Source: an uncultured Clostridia bacterium (lineage in GTDB: Bacteria > Bacillota > Clostridia > Peptostreptococcales > Anaerovoracaceae). From it: 64,000 nucleotides of DNA. The number at the start of each line of letters is the position of its first letter. Within the stretch, counting starts at the first letter, position 1. Below, in pieces: positions 7,205 through 14,612 of this stretch. Where the stretch lies: positions 66,889 through 130,888 of the forward strand of contig CAKQGQ010000005.1 of the NCBI GenBank assembly GCA_934233735.1, in the 5' to 3' direction. The position numbers and the translations under genes are program-made. Under the pieces are notes generated by a model that saw nothing but the letters and a program-made list of their open reading frames with translations, ran no database searches and was not told the origin of the DNA.

Positions 7205-7898
7205 TTGTAATGTGGTAGAGGATTTACTACCTTTATATGTCGATAATTGCTGTTCGGATGATAGTAGGATGCTCCTTGAGGAGCATTTGGTCGAGTGTCA
7301 AGCCTGCCGAGAAAAATATGAACGCATGAAAAGAAGTGATTATATCTCAAAATCAGCAGAAGCAGGTACAGAGCAAACGTTTCACATCGCCGCTTATGCT
7401 AAAAAGATACGTCGCCACAGAATCACTTTCCGTATTCTAACACCTATTGCGATTCTTCTGCTGACCTTGCTTCTGTCAGTAACATGGCAGGCAGTTAAGC
7501 TTATGGACTATCCAAATACCGAGTTGAATGCTACGATAGAAGCCGGAACTTGGAATTTGACGACCGGAGATCTCGAAACAGATGTCTGTGAAATCGATAG
7601 ATACCGGTTGTATAGCGAATCATCTCGACTATACGTCTGTGTGCAGGCAGAATCTGAGTTGACAGGAAAAGTTGTGCTGTACAAAATAGAAAGCAAAGGA
7701 GAACAGAATGCAGATAACTCGATTATGGAAGCAGATATTGACGATAGCAAAAAATGGTGTGTCTTTACGCATTTGTCCACAGAAAATCAATATTGTATCC
7801 GCGTGGAAGGTATTCAAAAAGGTACGATTACGGTCAGTGAAAAGATTCCTTTTACACAAGCCCTGCGCATAGCATGGAATGATTTCTTTTTCATCTGA
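7194..7898 (+). CDS. Membrane anti-sigma factor with zinc-finger domain and extracellular sensor
   Basis: The N-terminus is a zf-HC2/ZAS domain (C5, H31-x3-C35-x2-C38), the cytoplasmic sigma-binding module. One membrane helix lies at about residues 78-100. The extracellular part (about 101-234) is beta-rich. Residues 159-164 (KVVLYK) and 191-207 (FTHLSTENQYCIRVEGI) closely match residues 112-117 and 145-161 of the secreted protein encoded next door. It should hold the ECF factor inactive until an outside signal triggers release. ATG 7194 lies inside the sigma gene. The homology with the secreted neighbour suggests direct domain-domain sensing. Confidence 0.85.
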   Translation: MKISCNVVEDLLPLYVDNCCSDDSRMLLEEHLVECQACREKYERMKRSDYISKSAEAGTEQTFHIAAYAKKIRRHRITFRILTPIAILLLTLLLSVTWQAVKLMDYPNTELNATIEAGTWNLTTGDLETDVCEIDRYRLYSESSRLYVCVQAESELTGKVVLYKIESKGEQNADNSIMEADIDDSKKWCVFTHLSTENQYCIRVEGIQKGTITVSEKIPFTQALRIAWNDFFFI

Positions 7899-8184
7899 TG
7901 TAAAACGACAGGAAGCGGCGCAAAGATAAGGAGTTTGCTCTTTGGTCTTGCTGGTGCGAACTTTCAGTTTGAGTTTGTATTGAATATAACATTATGTCCT
8001 GTGATTGTTCGAATCGTGCTATTGAGAAGTAAGTTGAGCTCAGAGGATATCAACAAGGAATCACGAAAGGAGGTGTTTCTGATGTGAACGAAATAAGTTT
8101 CCCTGTTGTGTAACAAAACAGGGAAAAACGCAGAGAATTTTATACTTTTGAAATGTTGGATAAAGACAAAAAGGGAGGAAGAAA
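7899..8184 (+). other. Cassette spacer with a hairpin, no convincing gene
   Basis: This stretch separates the anti-sigma gene from the secreted-protein gene. It contains a 10-bp hairpin (TTTCCCTGTT 8098-8107 with AACAGGGAAA 8117-8126) without a T-tract. A 50-codon frame from TTG 7935 to TGA 8087 encodes a hydrophobic peptide but has a badly spaced ribosome binding site; it could be a gene remnant. I see no clear promoter. Confidence 0.4.
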
Positions 8185-8715
8185 ATGTTAAGATTGATTG
8201 TGTGTACACTTGCACTTGCCTGTGTTTTCCCTATGTCAGCTTTTGCAGCTGAACCGGCACAAGGGGTAAAAGAAAATAGTGTTGCTCCCGTTGGTGTACT
8301 CGTTGAAACCGTAGCGGAAGATTTAATTTCATCTTACAATTACAGCAATATGCCAACACTTGCAAAGCGTACTACAGTTGATTTATCAGAGGGCCCAAGT
8401 CATTTTACGGTTGGAGCATTGGATGCAAATAAGTCGTATACAACAGATACATATAAAATTACGAAAACCACTCTTAAGATTGGTCTTCAGAGTATCGCGC
8501 GACCATCAAGCCACATCAAAGTAGTCCTTTACAAAAAAAATGGCACCAGTGTTGCAGAAACGACAATTTCTTTACCACAAGTGAATCCAATAGGTGGCTC
8601 TACTACTTATATTTCATTCACAAATCTTAGCACAGCAAATAATTATTACGCAAAAATCAAAAATATTGATACTGCAACAAGCGGAAGTATCTTTGCTATT
8701 GCAAAGCAGGCATAG
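8185..8715 (+). CDS. Secreted protein, partner of the ECF/anti-sigma pair
   Basis: This 176-residue protein has a signal peptide with likely cleavage after AFA (residues 19-21) and a strong ribosome binding site (AAGGGAGG). The mature part is beta-rich with no membrane anchor or sortase motif. Its C-terminal half (about 88-172) resembles the extracellular domain of the anti-sigma factor: shared KVVLYK, and FTNLSTANNYYAKIKNI against FTHLSTENQYCIRVEGI, each followed by a G/S-x-I turn. It may be the signal, a decoy or the regulon output of the sigma system. A perfect terminator follows at 8819-8848. No known family is recognised. Confidence 0.75.
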   Translation: MLRLIVCTLALACVFPMSAFAAEPAQGVKENSVAPVGVLVETVAEDLISSYNYSNMPTLAKRTTVDLSEGPSHFTVGALDANKSYTTDTYKITKTTLKIGLQSIARPSSHIKVVLYKKNGTSVAETTISLPQVNPIGGSTTYISFTNLSTANNYYAKIKNIDTATSGSIFAIAKQA

Positions 8716-8818
8716 AGCGGTCTTTCGCAATAACATAATAAATATTGACTAAATTGGGCTTGGAATAATGCAAGATGTCTTTAGCCGATTATCAATATTA
8801 AACATCTGCAAAAAAGAA

Positions 8819-8848
8819 AACCTCGGAGCATCGTTTCCGAGGTTTTTT
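8819..8848 (+). terminator. Intrinsic terminator of the cassette
   Basis: AACCTCGGA (8819-8827) pairs with TCCGAGGTT (8836-8844), running into a T-tract. It closes the cassette and lies 28 bp before the rebuilt start of the nuclease gene. Confidence 0.9.
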
Positions 8849-8876
8849 GCGATAAGATTTTTTAGGGAGGTAGACA

Positions 8877-9299
8877 GTGTTTTTAACAGAGCAAGACTTA
8901 AGAGATACCTTTTGGACAAATTATAACTACAATAATCGGGCAATCAAATATCAATTTGAATGCCCACTGCGGCAAGGCAACATTGACCTTGTGACAGTCG
9001 AAAAATTCCAAGAGAACTATCAGATTAACGCTTTTGAGTTTAAATTGGATGATATAAAAAAGGTACTGCTCCAGGCAAAGGGCAATATCCCTTATTGCAA
9101 CAAATCCTGGATTGTCGTTCCGGGGGAAAAAAAGAAAGTAATCCTGGAGCGATACAGAAATTATCTTGATGACGCCAAACACATTGGGGTTATTGCTGTA
9201 GAAGAGGGTGGCAAGTGGGAAATGATATACAGGCCGTTGTTTAAACGCGAACTTGTTTTTGAACAGCCGCTCTTAAATTTTTTAATGAGGGGACTGTAA
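8877..9299 (+). CDS. PD-(D/E)xK nuclease-like protein, rebuilt start
   Basis: The 140-residue protein shows a PD-(D/E)xK-like core: GNIDLVTVE, then AFEFKLDD (the E-x-K element), then a helix LLQAKGN and the strand SWIVVP. DNA cleavage or repair in the element is the likely role, by fold similarity. The start is now GTG 8877 with the new ribosome binding site TTAGGGAGG, both supplied by the inserted cassette; the original ATG and first 103 bp remain at 6464. The next gene's ATG overlaps its stop (TAATG). Confidence 0.65.
   Translation: MFLTEQDLRDTFWTNYNYNNRAIKYQFECPLRQGNIDLVTVEKFQENYQINAFEFKLDDIKKVLLQAKGNIPYCNKSWIVVPGEKKKVILERYRNYLDDAKHIGVIAVEEGGKWEMIYRPLFKRELVFEQPLLNFLMRGL
8878..8980 (+). 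repeat. 103-bp direct repeat, right copy
   Basis: This is the right copy of the repeat at 6465-6567. It supplies the first codons of the intact nuclease gene. The identity begins at the second base of the start codon and stops abruptly at 8980. Confidence 0.9.
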
Positions 9300-9811
9300 T
9301 GAAAAAAATTATAACATGGCTGAAAGATGACAAAAAAAGAATTGCCGGGCTCATTTTGATAGTGCTGGCAGCGTTAATCGTTATTTTTCTGATACGAAGT
9401 ATTGTACTTGGAAATGAAATGGCGGAGGATGAGCCTAAGACGGAGAATAATCTCACAGAGACAGAACGCAATCTTCTCATCGAAGACCTTAACCTAAACG
9501 GAAACGATGCAGAAGATGTGAATCCGGACATAGCGAAAAAAATCATGAATCTTGAGGTTGTCATTTCCGATGAAATTGTAAAAGACTGCTTACCGGAGCA
9601 GGAAGAAAAACTCACAAGAGAAATGGAAAACTTTCTTGTTGAAAATGATTTTTACATGGATGTGACAAAAGCAAGCTGCACACAGGAAGTTACAAAGAAT
9701 TATCTTACGAAAGAAATCTATATGGAATTTAAGTTAAACGATCCGGCGCGGACGATTGTGTCCGTCGAGTTTCGTCAGGGAAGCAGTCGTTTTTCCTTTA
9801 ACTTCTACTAA
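9299..9811 (+). CDS. Membrane-anchored hypothetical protein
   Basis: This 170-residue protein starts with a basic segment and one transmembrane helix at about residues 15-37 (IAGLILIVLAALIVIFLI). An acidic, probably extracytoplasmic domain follows, with a linker at 40-70. The C-terminal domain is mixed alpha/beta (EMENFLVENDFYMDVTKASC, then EFKLNDPARTIVSVEF). It is translationally coupled to the nuclease-like gene by a TAATG overlap. A role in the transfer channel or envelope is possible; no family is recognised. Confidence 0.5.
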   Translation: MKKIITWLKDDKKRIAGLILIVLAALIVIFLIRSIVLGNEMAEDEPKTENNLTETERNLLIEDLNLNGNDAEDVNPDIAKKIMNLEVVISDEIVKDCLPEQEEKLTREMENFLVENDFYMDVTKASCTQEVTKNYLTKEIYMEFKLNDPARTIVSVEFRQGSSRFSFNFY

Positions 9812-10140
9812 CGAAGACGGAAAAACACCGGGAAAAGGAAAGAAAGCCGTCCGAAATTCGTCCTCTTTCTTTCGTCCTATGCATGGCAAATCTGTTTCCA
9901 GTAATTCTATGCCATGCGGGTTTTGGAAGAGCATAAGGGAAATCTGTCACACATGCTGTGTGAAATCGGCAGTGCCGATTGATTTCCTGCGCTTTCTTTC
10001 TTTGCTTTTTGTGTAACAACAAAATATCGGTTTGCCAGCATAAAGCCATACAAATCGTCCTGAAATTCGTCCTTTTTTCGTCCTTGCCGTCAAAAAGCCA
10101 TACGAAAAATGGAAAAACATATGAAAGGAAATGCGAAGAT
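9812..10140 (+). other. Repeat- and palindrome-rich intergenic region, candidate oriT
   Basis: This gap precedes the mobilization genes. It has inverted repeats GCATGGCA (9881) / TGCCATGC (9910), CACAC-ATGCT-GTGTG (9948-9962) and AATCGG-CAGTG-CCGATT (9964-9980). It also has two copies of a TCC-type repeat (GAAATTCGTCCT...TTTCGTCC) at 9848-9876 and 10055-10083, and a repeated AAAGCCATAC at about 10042 and 10094. Inverted and direct repeats just upstream of accessory and relaxase genes are typical of transfer origins. The nick site cannot be named from sequence alone. Confidence 0.45.
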
Positions 10141-10536
10141 ATGAGTAAAAAAACATTTCGTCTGTCAGAAGAAGCAGTGGCATGTATCAAAAAAATCCAA
10201 GAAGATAATCATCTGAGGACAGAAACAGCAGCGGTCGAATTTGTCCTGAAAGACTATTGCAAAGGGCAAGCATTTGAAAGTCTCCTTGAAAAAATCCTAG
10301 AAGAAAAATTGGGTAGTGAAATCAAAGCCTTAATAAAAATGAGCCGGGCGGAGGAAGAGAAAATAGACCTGCTCCTTGACGGCATGAATTCCCAACTGAT
10401 TCATTTTGCCGTCGGCCGCTTGGAGGCTTATGACAAGAATCCAGCGCCAATTTTGATCCAGGCAAGGAAACATCGTGAAGATAAAATCACAGAATTACAA
10501 ATACGAAAAAATTATGAACAGACAAAGGGGAAATAA
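10141..10536 (+). CDS. Mobilization accessory protein (ribbon-helix-helix-like)
   Basis: This 131-residue basic protein begins with SKKTFRLSEEAVACIKKIQE, a strand-helix start resembling ribbon-helix-helix DNA-binding proteins, followed by a long helical tail. ATG 10141 is preferred; the frame is open upstream into the repeat region, but no coding signal is seen there. Proteins like this bind the transfer origin and help load the relaxase. It is 3 bp from the next gene, within a mobilization operon. Confidence 0.55.
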   Translation: MSKKTFRLSEEAVACIKKIQEDNHLRTETAAVEFVLKDYCKGQAFESLLEKILEEKLGSEIKALIKMSRAEEEKIDLLLDGMNSQLIHFAVGRLEAYDKNPAPILIQARKHREDKITELQIRKNYEQTKGK

Positions 10537-10539
10537 AAA

Positions 10540-10836
10540 ATGAAGTCATTATATATCCGAGGAATGGATGAAACTCTATACCTAACACTTTCAGAACAAG
10601 CGGAAAAGATGGAATTGAGTTTGCCGGAGCTTGCGCGAAGAGTACTTGCGAATTATGCAGCGGCTCCTGCGCTTGTCGCAATTGACCATAAGTATCGTGT
10701 TTTCGTGGATGAAGTGCAGGAAGTCTTGGCACTTGATTTTGCTAATTTGAAAAACTTAACAGAAGAACTTGCGCTTATGCTGCAAACATCACAGGAGATG
10801 ATGCAGGAGCTGATGGAGGAAACACATGGCAAGTAA
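10540..10836 (+). CDS. Small mobilization accessory protein
   Basis: This 98-residue protein starts with a short strand (KSLYIRGMDETLYLTLSEQA) followed by a helix (LSLPELARRVLANYA), the pattern of ribbon-helix-helix/CopG-like proteins. It ends in a Glu/Met-rich helix. It overlaps the start of the relaxase gene by 11 bp, so the two are coupled. Binding to the transfer origin or relaxosome assembly is the likely role. Confidence 0.55.
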   Translation: MKSLYIRGMDETLYLTLSEQAEKMELSLPELARRVLANYAAAPALVAIDHKYRVFVDEVQEVLALDFANLKNLTEELALMLQTSQEMMQELMEETHGK

Positions 10837-12292
10837 TGTAGGGATCACACTTATGAACACGTTTTGCCGCCCTGCCTCAAAGTTTTTTGCAAATTATATC
10901 AACTATATGGATCGAGAAGAAGCGGTGAAGAAAGAACATTTATCGGATTTTGACCTATTTGCCGCTGAAAACTTTGACCTTTTCTCCGGATATATGGACT
11001 ATATGGGAAACCCTGAAAAAGCACATGCCCAGGATAAGCCTGAGAAGATTTCAGGACTTTTTACCGCAAATCGGGATAACTTATCAAAAGAAGAAATAAA
11101 ATCGCTGAAATCGGCATTTAGGACGGCGCAGGCAAAAGGAAGTCTTATGTGGCAGACCGTTTTAAGCTTTGATAATGACTGGTTAAAAGAAATGGGCATC
11201 TACAAAGATACAGGGCTTGATGAAAAAAGATTTCAAACATGTGCAAGAGCAGCCATCGGAAAAATGCTGGAAAGCGAAAACCTAAAAAATGCGATTTGGA
11301 CAGCTGCCGTTCATTATAATACAGATAACATTCATATCCATGTGGGCATTGTAGAGCCGGAGCCGATGCGGAAAAAGAAGAAGTTTAAACAATGGGAGAT
11401 TATACAAAAAGATGGTAAGTGGCAGTATAAAAGACAAAAGAATCCAACTACCGGGAAGATGGAAAAGGTTCCTGTCGTCGATGCAAGCGGAAGGCAGCTG
11501 GAGAGCGAAGAATATATCGGAAAATTTAAGCTGCAAAGTTTGAAAAATGCGAAGGCAGAGATGATGAGCTTTTTACAAATGGATAAGGCTTCCCACAGCG
11601 AAATCAACAAAGTCAATCAAAGAATCCGGGAAAATATCGTAGGAAGTCTGAAAGCATATGCACTTTATGAAGATGAAGATTTTCGGACGCTTTACGAAGC
11701 CATCTATGAGAAACTTCCCTCTGACAAACGCACATGGAAGTACGGCTATCAGAAAATGAATCCGCTGCGAACGGAAATTGACGCACTTTCCGAGGCTTAC
11801 ATCAAAAAATATTGCACGGATGAATTTGAAATGTTTTCTGTAAATCTAAGAAAAAAAGAAGAAGAATATCAAAAGGCATATGGCGGGGAGACAAACCATT
11901 ATGCAGAAAAGCAAATAAAAGAGTTATATCATCGCATGGGAAATGCAATTTTGTTTTCTATGCGTATGTACGATAAAAAGCTGCAGCTTGAAACGGATGG
12001 AGAATATGAAAGCTATGCTTCTGCAGAAATGTCGGCCGGGCAGAAACGAAAGGAAAAAACATACAGCACGAAAGCAAAGAAAATAACCGAGCCTTCCTAC
12101 AGACCGGCAAGAAGAAAGAGAACCGGAAAAGATTCTATCAGAAGTATCCTTGCAGCCCTAAAGCACAGCCTGGATAATACAACCGAAAAAATATTAAATC
12201 AGCAAGAATATGAAAGACTTCAGCGTGAAATCGGAGGAGGAGAAATTGAATACGAAAGAATGCAAGGAGACTGGTATCATCACCTGTCTTAA
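10826..12292 (+). CDS. MobP2-type relaxase
   Basis: This 488-residue protein matches the MobP2/MobL relaxase group of Firmicute mobile elements. It has an N-terminal YINYMDREEAV segment, a tyrosine-rich region, and the metal-binding histidine motif NTDNIHIHVGIVEPEP at about residues 170-185. A basic C-terminal domain follows. Relaxases nick the transfer origin, stay bound to the 5' end and pilot single-stranded DNA into a recipient. It overlaps the accessory gene before it and a small gene at its 3' end. The length suggests it is intact. Confidence 0.85.
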   Translation: MASNVGITLMNTFCRPASKFFANYINYMDREEAVKKEHLSDFDLFAAENFDLFSGYMDYMGNPEKAHAQDKPEKISGLFTANRDNLSKEEIKSLKSAFRTAQAKGSLMWQTVLSFDNDWLKEMGIYKDTGLDEKRFQTCARAAIGKMLESENLKNAIWTAAVHYNTDNIHIHVGIVEPEPMRKKKKFKQWEIIQKDGKWQYKRQKNPTTGKMEKVPVVDASGRQLESEEYIGKFKLQSLKNAKAEMMSFLQMDKASHSEINKVNQRIRENIVGSLKAYALYEDEDFRTLYEAIYEKLPSDKRTWKYGYQKMNPLRTEIDALSEAYIKKYCTDEFEMFSVNLRKKEEEYQKAYGGETNHYAEKQIKELYHRMGNAILFSMRMYDKKLQLETDGEYESYASAEMSAGQKRKEKTYSTKAKKITEPSYRPARRKRTGKDSIRSILAALKHSLDNTTEKILNQQEYERLQREIGGGEIEYERMQGDWYHHLS

Positions 12293-12416
12293 TTTTTATC
12301 TAAACAAAACAAAGAATCCAAGAAAGGCAGCTTTTATTGCAGAATGCATTTTTGGAGAGCAGTACGAGAACATAATTCAGCGGTGGCTTGAGGCATATGG
12401 AAAAAGTGTGCTTTAA
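12246..12416 (+). CDS. Small conserved-type protein coupled to the relaxase gene
   Basis: The 56-residue frame starts at TTG 12246 behind GGAGGAGGAG; an upstream in-frame ATG at 12210 lacks a ribosome binding site. It overlaps the relaxase 3' end by 47 bp. The protein contains a helical segment, KNPRKAAFIAECIFG. No family is recognised, but position and coupling suggest a mobilization accessory role. Confidence 0.4.
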   Translation: MNTKECKETGIITCLNFYLNKTKNPRKAAFIAECIFGEQYENIIQRWLEAYGKSVL

Positions 12417-12472
12417 ACTTGCTTTGCATAGGTGTCTGCAAGTATAATAAAGAAAAAAAGGCGGGCTGGCTT

Positions 12473-13543
12473 ATGAGAAAAAGAAAAGACAAGTATAAAC
12501 ATTTATCACTCGAGAAGAGGTACACGATTGAACGTATGCTCAAAGGCGGTTTTCGCGCTGCAGAGATTGCAGTAGCGATTGGCTGCTGCGTCGCGACCGT
12601 TTATAACGAAAAGAAACGATTTACCTATAAGCATACAAAAGATTACCGAGATGTGACGATGTATGCTCCCGAAACGGCGTATAACAGATACCGTCAAAGC
12701 TTAAAGTTGAAAGGGAAAAAACCAGTTCTATTGGAAGATGTAAATCAAAGGAACGCAATCGAAAAGCTGATCCTGGAAAAGAACTATTCTCCGGCAGTAG
12801 CACTGAAATATCTCAAAAGGAAGAGGAAAGATAAAGAATACGACTTCAAATATCCGATTGTTTCGGTCAATACCGTATACAAAGGAATTGAGAAAGGGTA
12901 TTTTGAAAATCTCATTTTGGAGAAATTGCCGGACGGTGGCAGGCATAAAAAGCAAGAAAAGCGGAAAGTTCAGCAAGCAAAGAAAGGAGCAAAAGGAACT
13001 TCGATTGAAATGCGCCCGGAAGAGATTGACAAAAGAGAAGAATTCGGTCACTGGGAAATGGATACGGTTCACGGAAAACAAACGAATCGAAAATGCCTTT
13101 TGGTGCTGACTGAGCGAGTAAGCAGAAACGAGATTATCGAGCCGCTGAAAGCAAATACTACGATAGAAGTTGTACGCGCACTCAATCGACTTGAGAAAAT
13201 CTATGGCAGCACATTCTATAAGCTGTTCAAATCAATAACCGTAGATAACGGCACCGAGTTTTCGAATTACGAAGGAATGGAGAAGGCCTTGTACCGTGTC
13301 GGAAAACGTACAAAGATCTACTATTGTCATGCGTACTGCTCATATGAACGCGGCAGCAATGAAGTGAATAACAAACTGATTCGACGACGATTCCCGAAAG
13401 GAGCGGATTTTGATAAAATTGTAAATAAGAAGGATGTGAAAAGGACGCAAGCATGGATGAATGATATGCCCCGGAAACTCCTTGGATGGCAAACAGCCAG
13501 CGAGATTTTCCGGGAATGCATGGAAGCAAATGCGCTTCTCTGA
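12473..13543 (+). CDS. IS30-family transposase
   Basis: This protein of about 356 residues has an N-terminal helix-turn-helix region (HLSLEKRYTIERMLKGGF, then AAEIAVAIGCCVATVYNE). It has a DDE core: WEMDTVHG, ITVDNGTEF and ERGSNEVNN, the last followed by LIRRRFPKG as in IS30 proteins. ATG 12473 is the likely start; the frame is open back to 12419. I could not identify terminal inverted repeats, so either the ends are degenerate or it is a domesticated copy. It marks the visible right edge of the mobile element. Confidence 0.85.
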   Translation: MRKRKDKYKHLSLEKRYTIERMLKGGFRAAEIAVAIGCCVATVYNEKKRFTYKHTKDYRDVTMYAPETAYNRYRQSLKLKGKKPVLLEDVNQRNAIEKLILEKNYSPAVALKYLKRKRKDKEYDFKYPIVSVNTVYKGIEKGYFENLILEKLPDGGRHKKQEKRKVQQAKKGAKGTSIEMRPEEIDKREEFGHWEMDTVHGKQTNRKCLLVLTERVSRNEIIEPLKANTTIEVVRALNRLEKIYGSTFYKLFKSITVDNGTEFSNYEGMEKALYRVGKRTKIYYCHAYCSYERGSNEVNNKLIRRRFPKGADFDKIVNKKDVKRTQAWMNDMPRKLLGWQTASEIFRECMEANALL

Positions 13544-13925
13544 TAGAGAAAACTCTAAATTCTGTTAGAATATTTGTTATTATAAGATTGTCTTTTTTTA
13601 AAAATGGGTTATGCATATAACAAAGTTGTTTTGAAAAAAAGGCAGATTTTAGCGTGTTTCAAAACATGGTTTATTGCTAATTCGCATGTGGTTTGCACTT
13701 TACCAAGCTACAGTTTTGCGTAAAATAAACATTTGTTTTGGTACTACAAAACACAATCAAATGCACAAACAAAGAAAGTCAAACATTTTTTCTAACTTTC
13801 CCTTGACATTTATATTAGAAAAAAATTCGCAAATTTGCCCTTTACAAAAGGGAAAAAGTTTTGTATAATAACAAGGTACGAAATGCAAGGCATATGTACA
13901 CAATACATTCCCTGCATTTCGATAT
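13544..13925 (+). other. AT-rich junction region before tRNA-Arg
   Basis: There is no gene here. The stretch is strongly AT-rich with short palindromes (GTTATGCATATAAC about 13608; TGTTTTG/CAAAACA about 13733-13752). The junction between the mobile element and the chromosome probably lies here, but I cannot place it. The tRNA promoter occupies the right end. Confidence 0.4.
13841..13869 (+). promoter_or_regulatory. Sigma-A promoter of tRNA-Arg
   Basis: TTTACA (13841-13846) and TATAAT (13864-13869) are separated by 17 bp. The predicted start lies ~50 bp before the tRNA. Confidence 0.75.
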
Positions 13926-14002
13926 GCGCCATTAGCTCAATTGGATAGAGTCGCGCACTACGAATGCGAAGGTTAGGGGTTCGAGTCCCTTATGGCGCAC
14001 CA
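13926..14002 (+). tRNA. tRNA-Arg (anticodon ACG), CCA encoded
   Basis: The acceptor arms GCGCCAT (13926) and ATGGCGC pair perfectly. The D arm contains GCTCAATTGGATAGAG. The anticodon stem GCGCA/TGCGA encloses the loop CTACGAA, giving anticodon ACG. The T loop is TTCGAGT, and discriminator A is followed by an encoded CCA. Confidence 0.93.
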
Positions 14003-14040
14003 AATCAAAAAGACACCCGTGTGGGTGTTTTTTTGATTTT
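14003..14040 (+). terminator. Terminator of tRNA-Arg
   Basis: AAATCAAAAAGACACCC pairs with GGGTGTTTTTTTGATTT around a GTGT loop. The left arm starts at the last base of the tRNA CCA. The A- and T-rich sides would let it work on both strands. Confidence 0.85.
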
Positions 14041-14052
14041 ATACGAAAATAG

Positions 14053-14067
14053 AAGGGACTCGAACCC
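14053..14067 (-). repeat. Inverted copy of the tRNA-Arg T-arm
   Basis: AAGGGACTCGAACCC is the exact reverse complement of 13977-13991, the T-arm of tRNA-Arg. It lies 61 bp downstream and probably derives from the tRNA by recombination or integration. Confidence 0.7.
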
Positions 14068-14134
14068 GTGAGGGCATGAGCGTAATTCGAATGTCCTGCG
14101 AACATTCGACTAGCGAATGGTCCGAAGGCGACCG

Positions 14135-14404
14135 AAATGTATAAAAACATACCAAATGGAGATTTTGAAGCCGGTCGCGTGTAAAAAGTGTCAGATAATG
14201 GGAAAACGCAAAAAAGAGAAAGACAGGATAGAATGCAGGGGATTGAACATAGATTTGGAAATGTTAGAATTTCAACGCTTTAGTTCTGTGATAAAATACT
14301 AATCCGCAATACGCACACACGGAAAAGAAAGCGACTGGGTATATATGGGAAAAAATACACGCGAATAAGGTTCATTTTGCGATTTGGTATGTAATTATAC
14401 ATTT
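14135..14404 (+). repeat. Inverted-repeat intergenic element, copy A
   Basis: This 270-bp element begins AAATGTATAAAAACATACC and its end, read on the other strand, begins AAATGTATAATTACATACC, so the terminal inverted repeats extend over ~22 bp. A central GTTAGAATTTCAAC-type palindrome lies near 14263. It shares this layout with copies B, C and D. It has no coding capacity and fits a MITE or REPIN-like element. Confidence 0.7.
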
Positions 14405-14483
14405 GAGAACGCGACCGATTTGAATACGGGACCGAGCGGGGAGCCGAGGAGGCAGCCTGCAAGCAAAGCGCAGCAGGCGGTCA

Positions 14484-14502
14484 GGTCCCTCATGGTGCAC
14501 CA
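14484..14502 (+). repeat. Degenerate copy of the tRNA-Arg 3' end
   Basis: GGTCCCTCATGGTGCACCA resembles the tRNA 3' end AGTCCCTTATGGCGCACCA in direct orientation ~500 bp downstream. Upstream, GGGACC...GCCTGC...GCAGGC...GGTCCC forms a nested hairpin with its first bases. It may be the old attachment-site scar of an element once integrated at the tRNA. Confidence 0.55.
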
Positions 14503-14545
14503 CATCGCAGCAAACTGTACTGCTATCAAAAATTTTGCAACAAAA

Positions 14546-14576
14546 TGAAACTTTTTGCTGGGCTGCGAGGTATAAT
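14546..14576 (+). promoter_or_regulatory. Candidate promoter of the chromosomal ECF operon
   Basis: TGAAAC (14546-14551), an ECF-type -35, precedes TATAAT (14571-14576) by 19 bp. The combination is a mixed match to ECF and sigma-A patterns. Confidence 0.35.
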
Positions 14577-14612
14577 AGATGAAATGCATTTCAAAAGGGA
14601 GGCCGGCGAAGT

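Noticed and set aside
7935..8087. 50-codon hydrophobic frame starting with TTG in the cassette
   Set aside because: The AAGGAG is only one base from the TTG, no family is seen, and it may be a gene remnant; not called as a gene.
13932..14150. Minus-strand reading frame over tRNA-Arg containing a GLEPLT-like segment
   Set aside because: It is the antisense of the tRNA and its terminator; this is a well-known false protein in databases.
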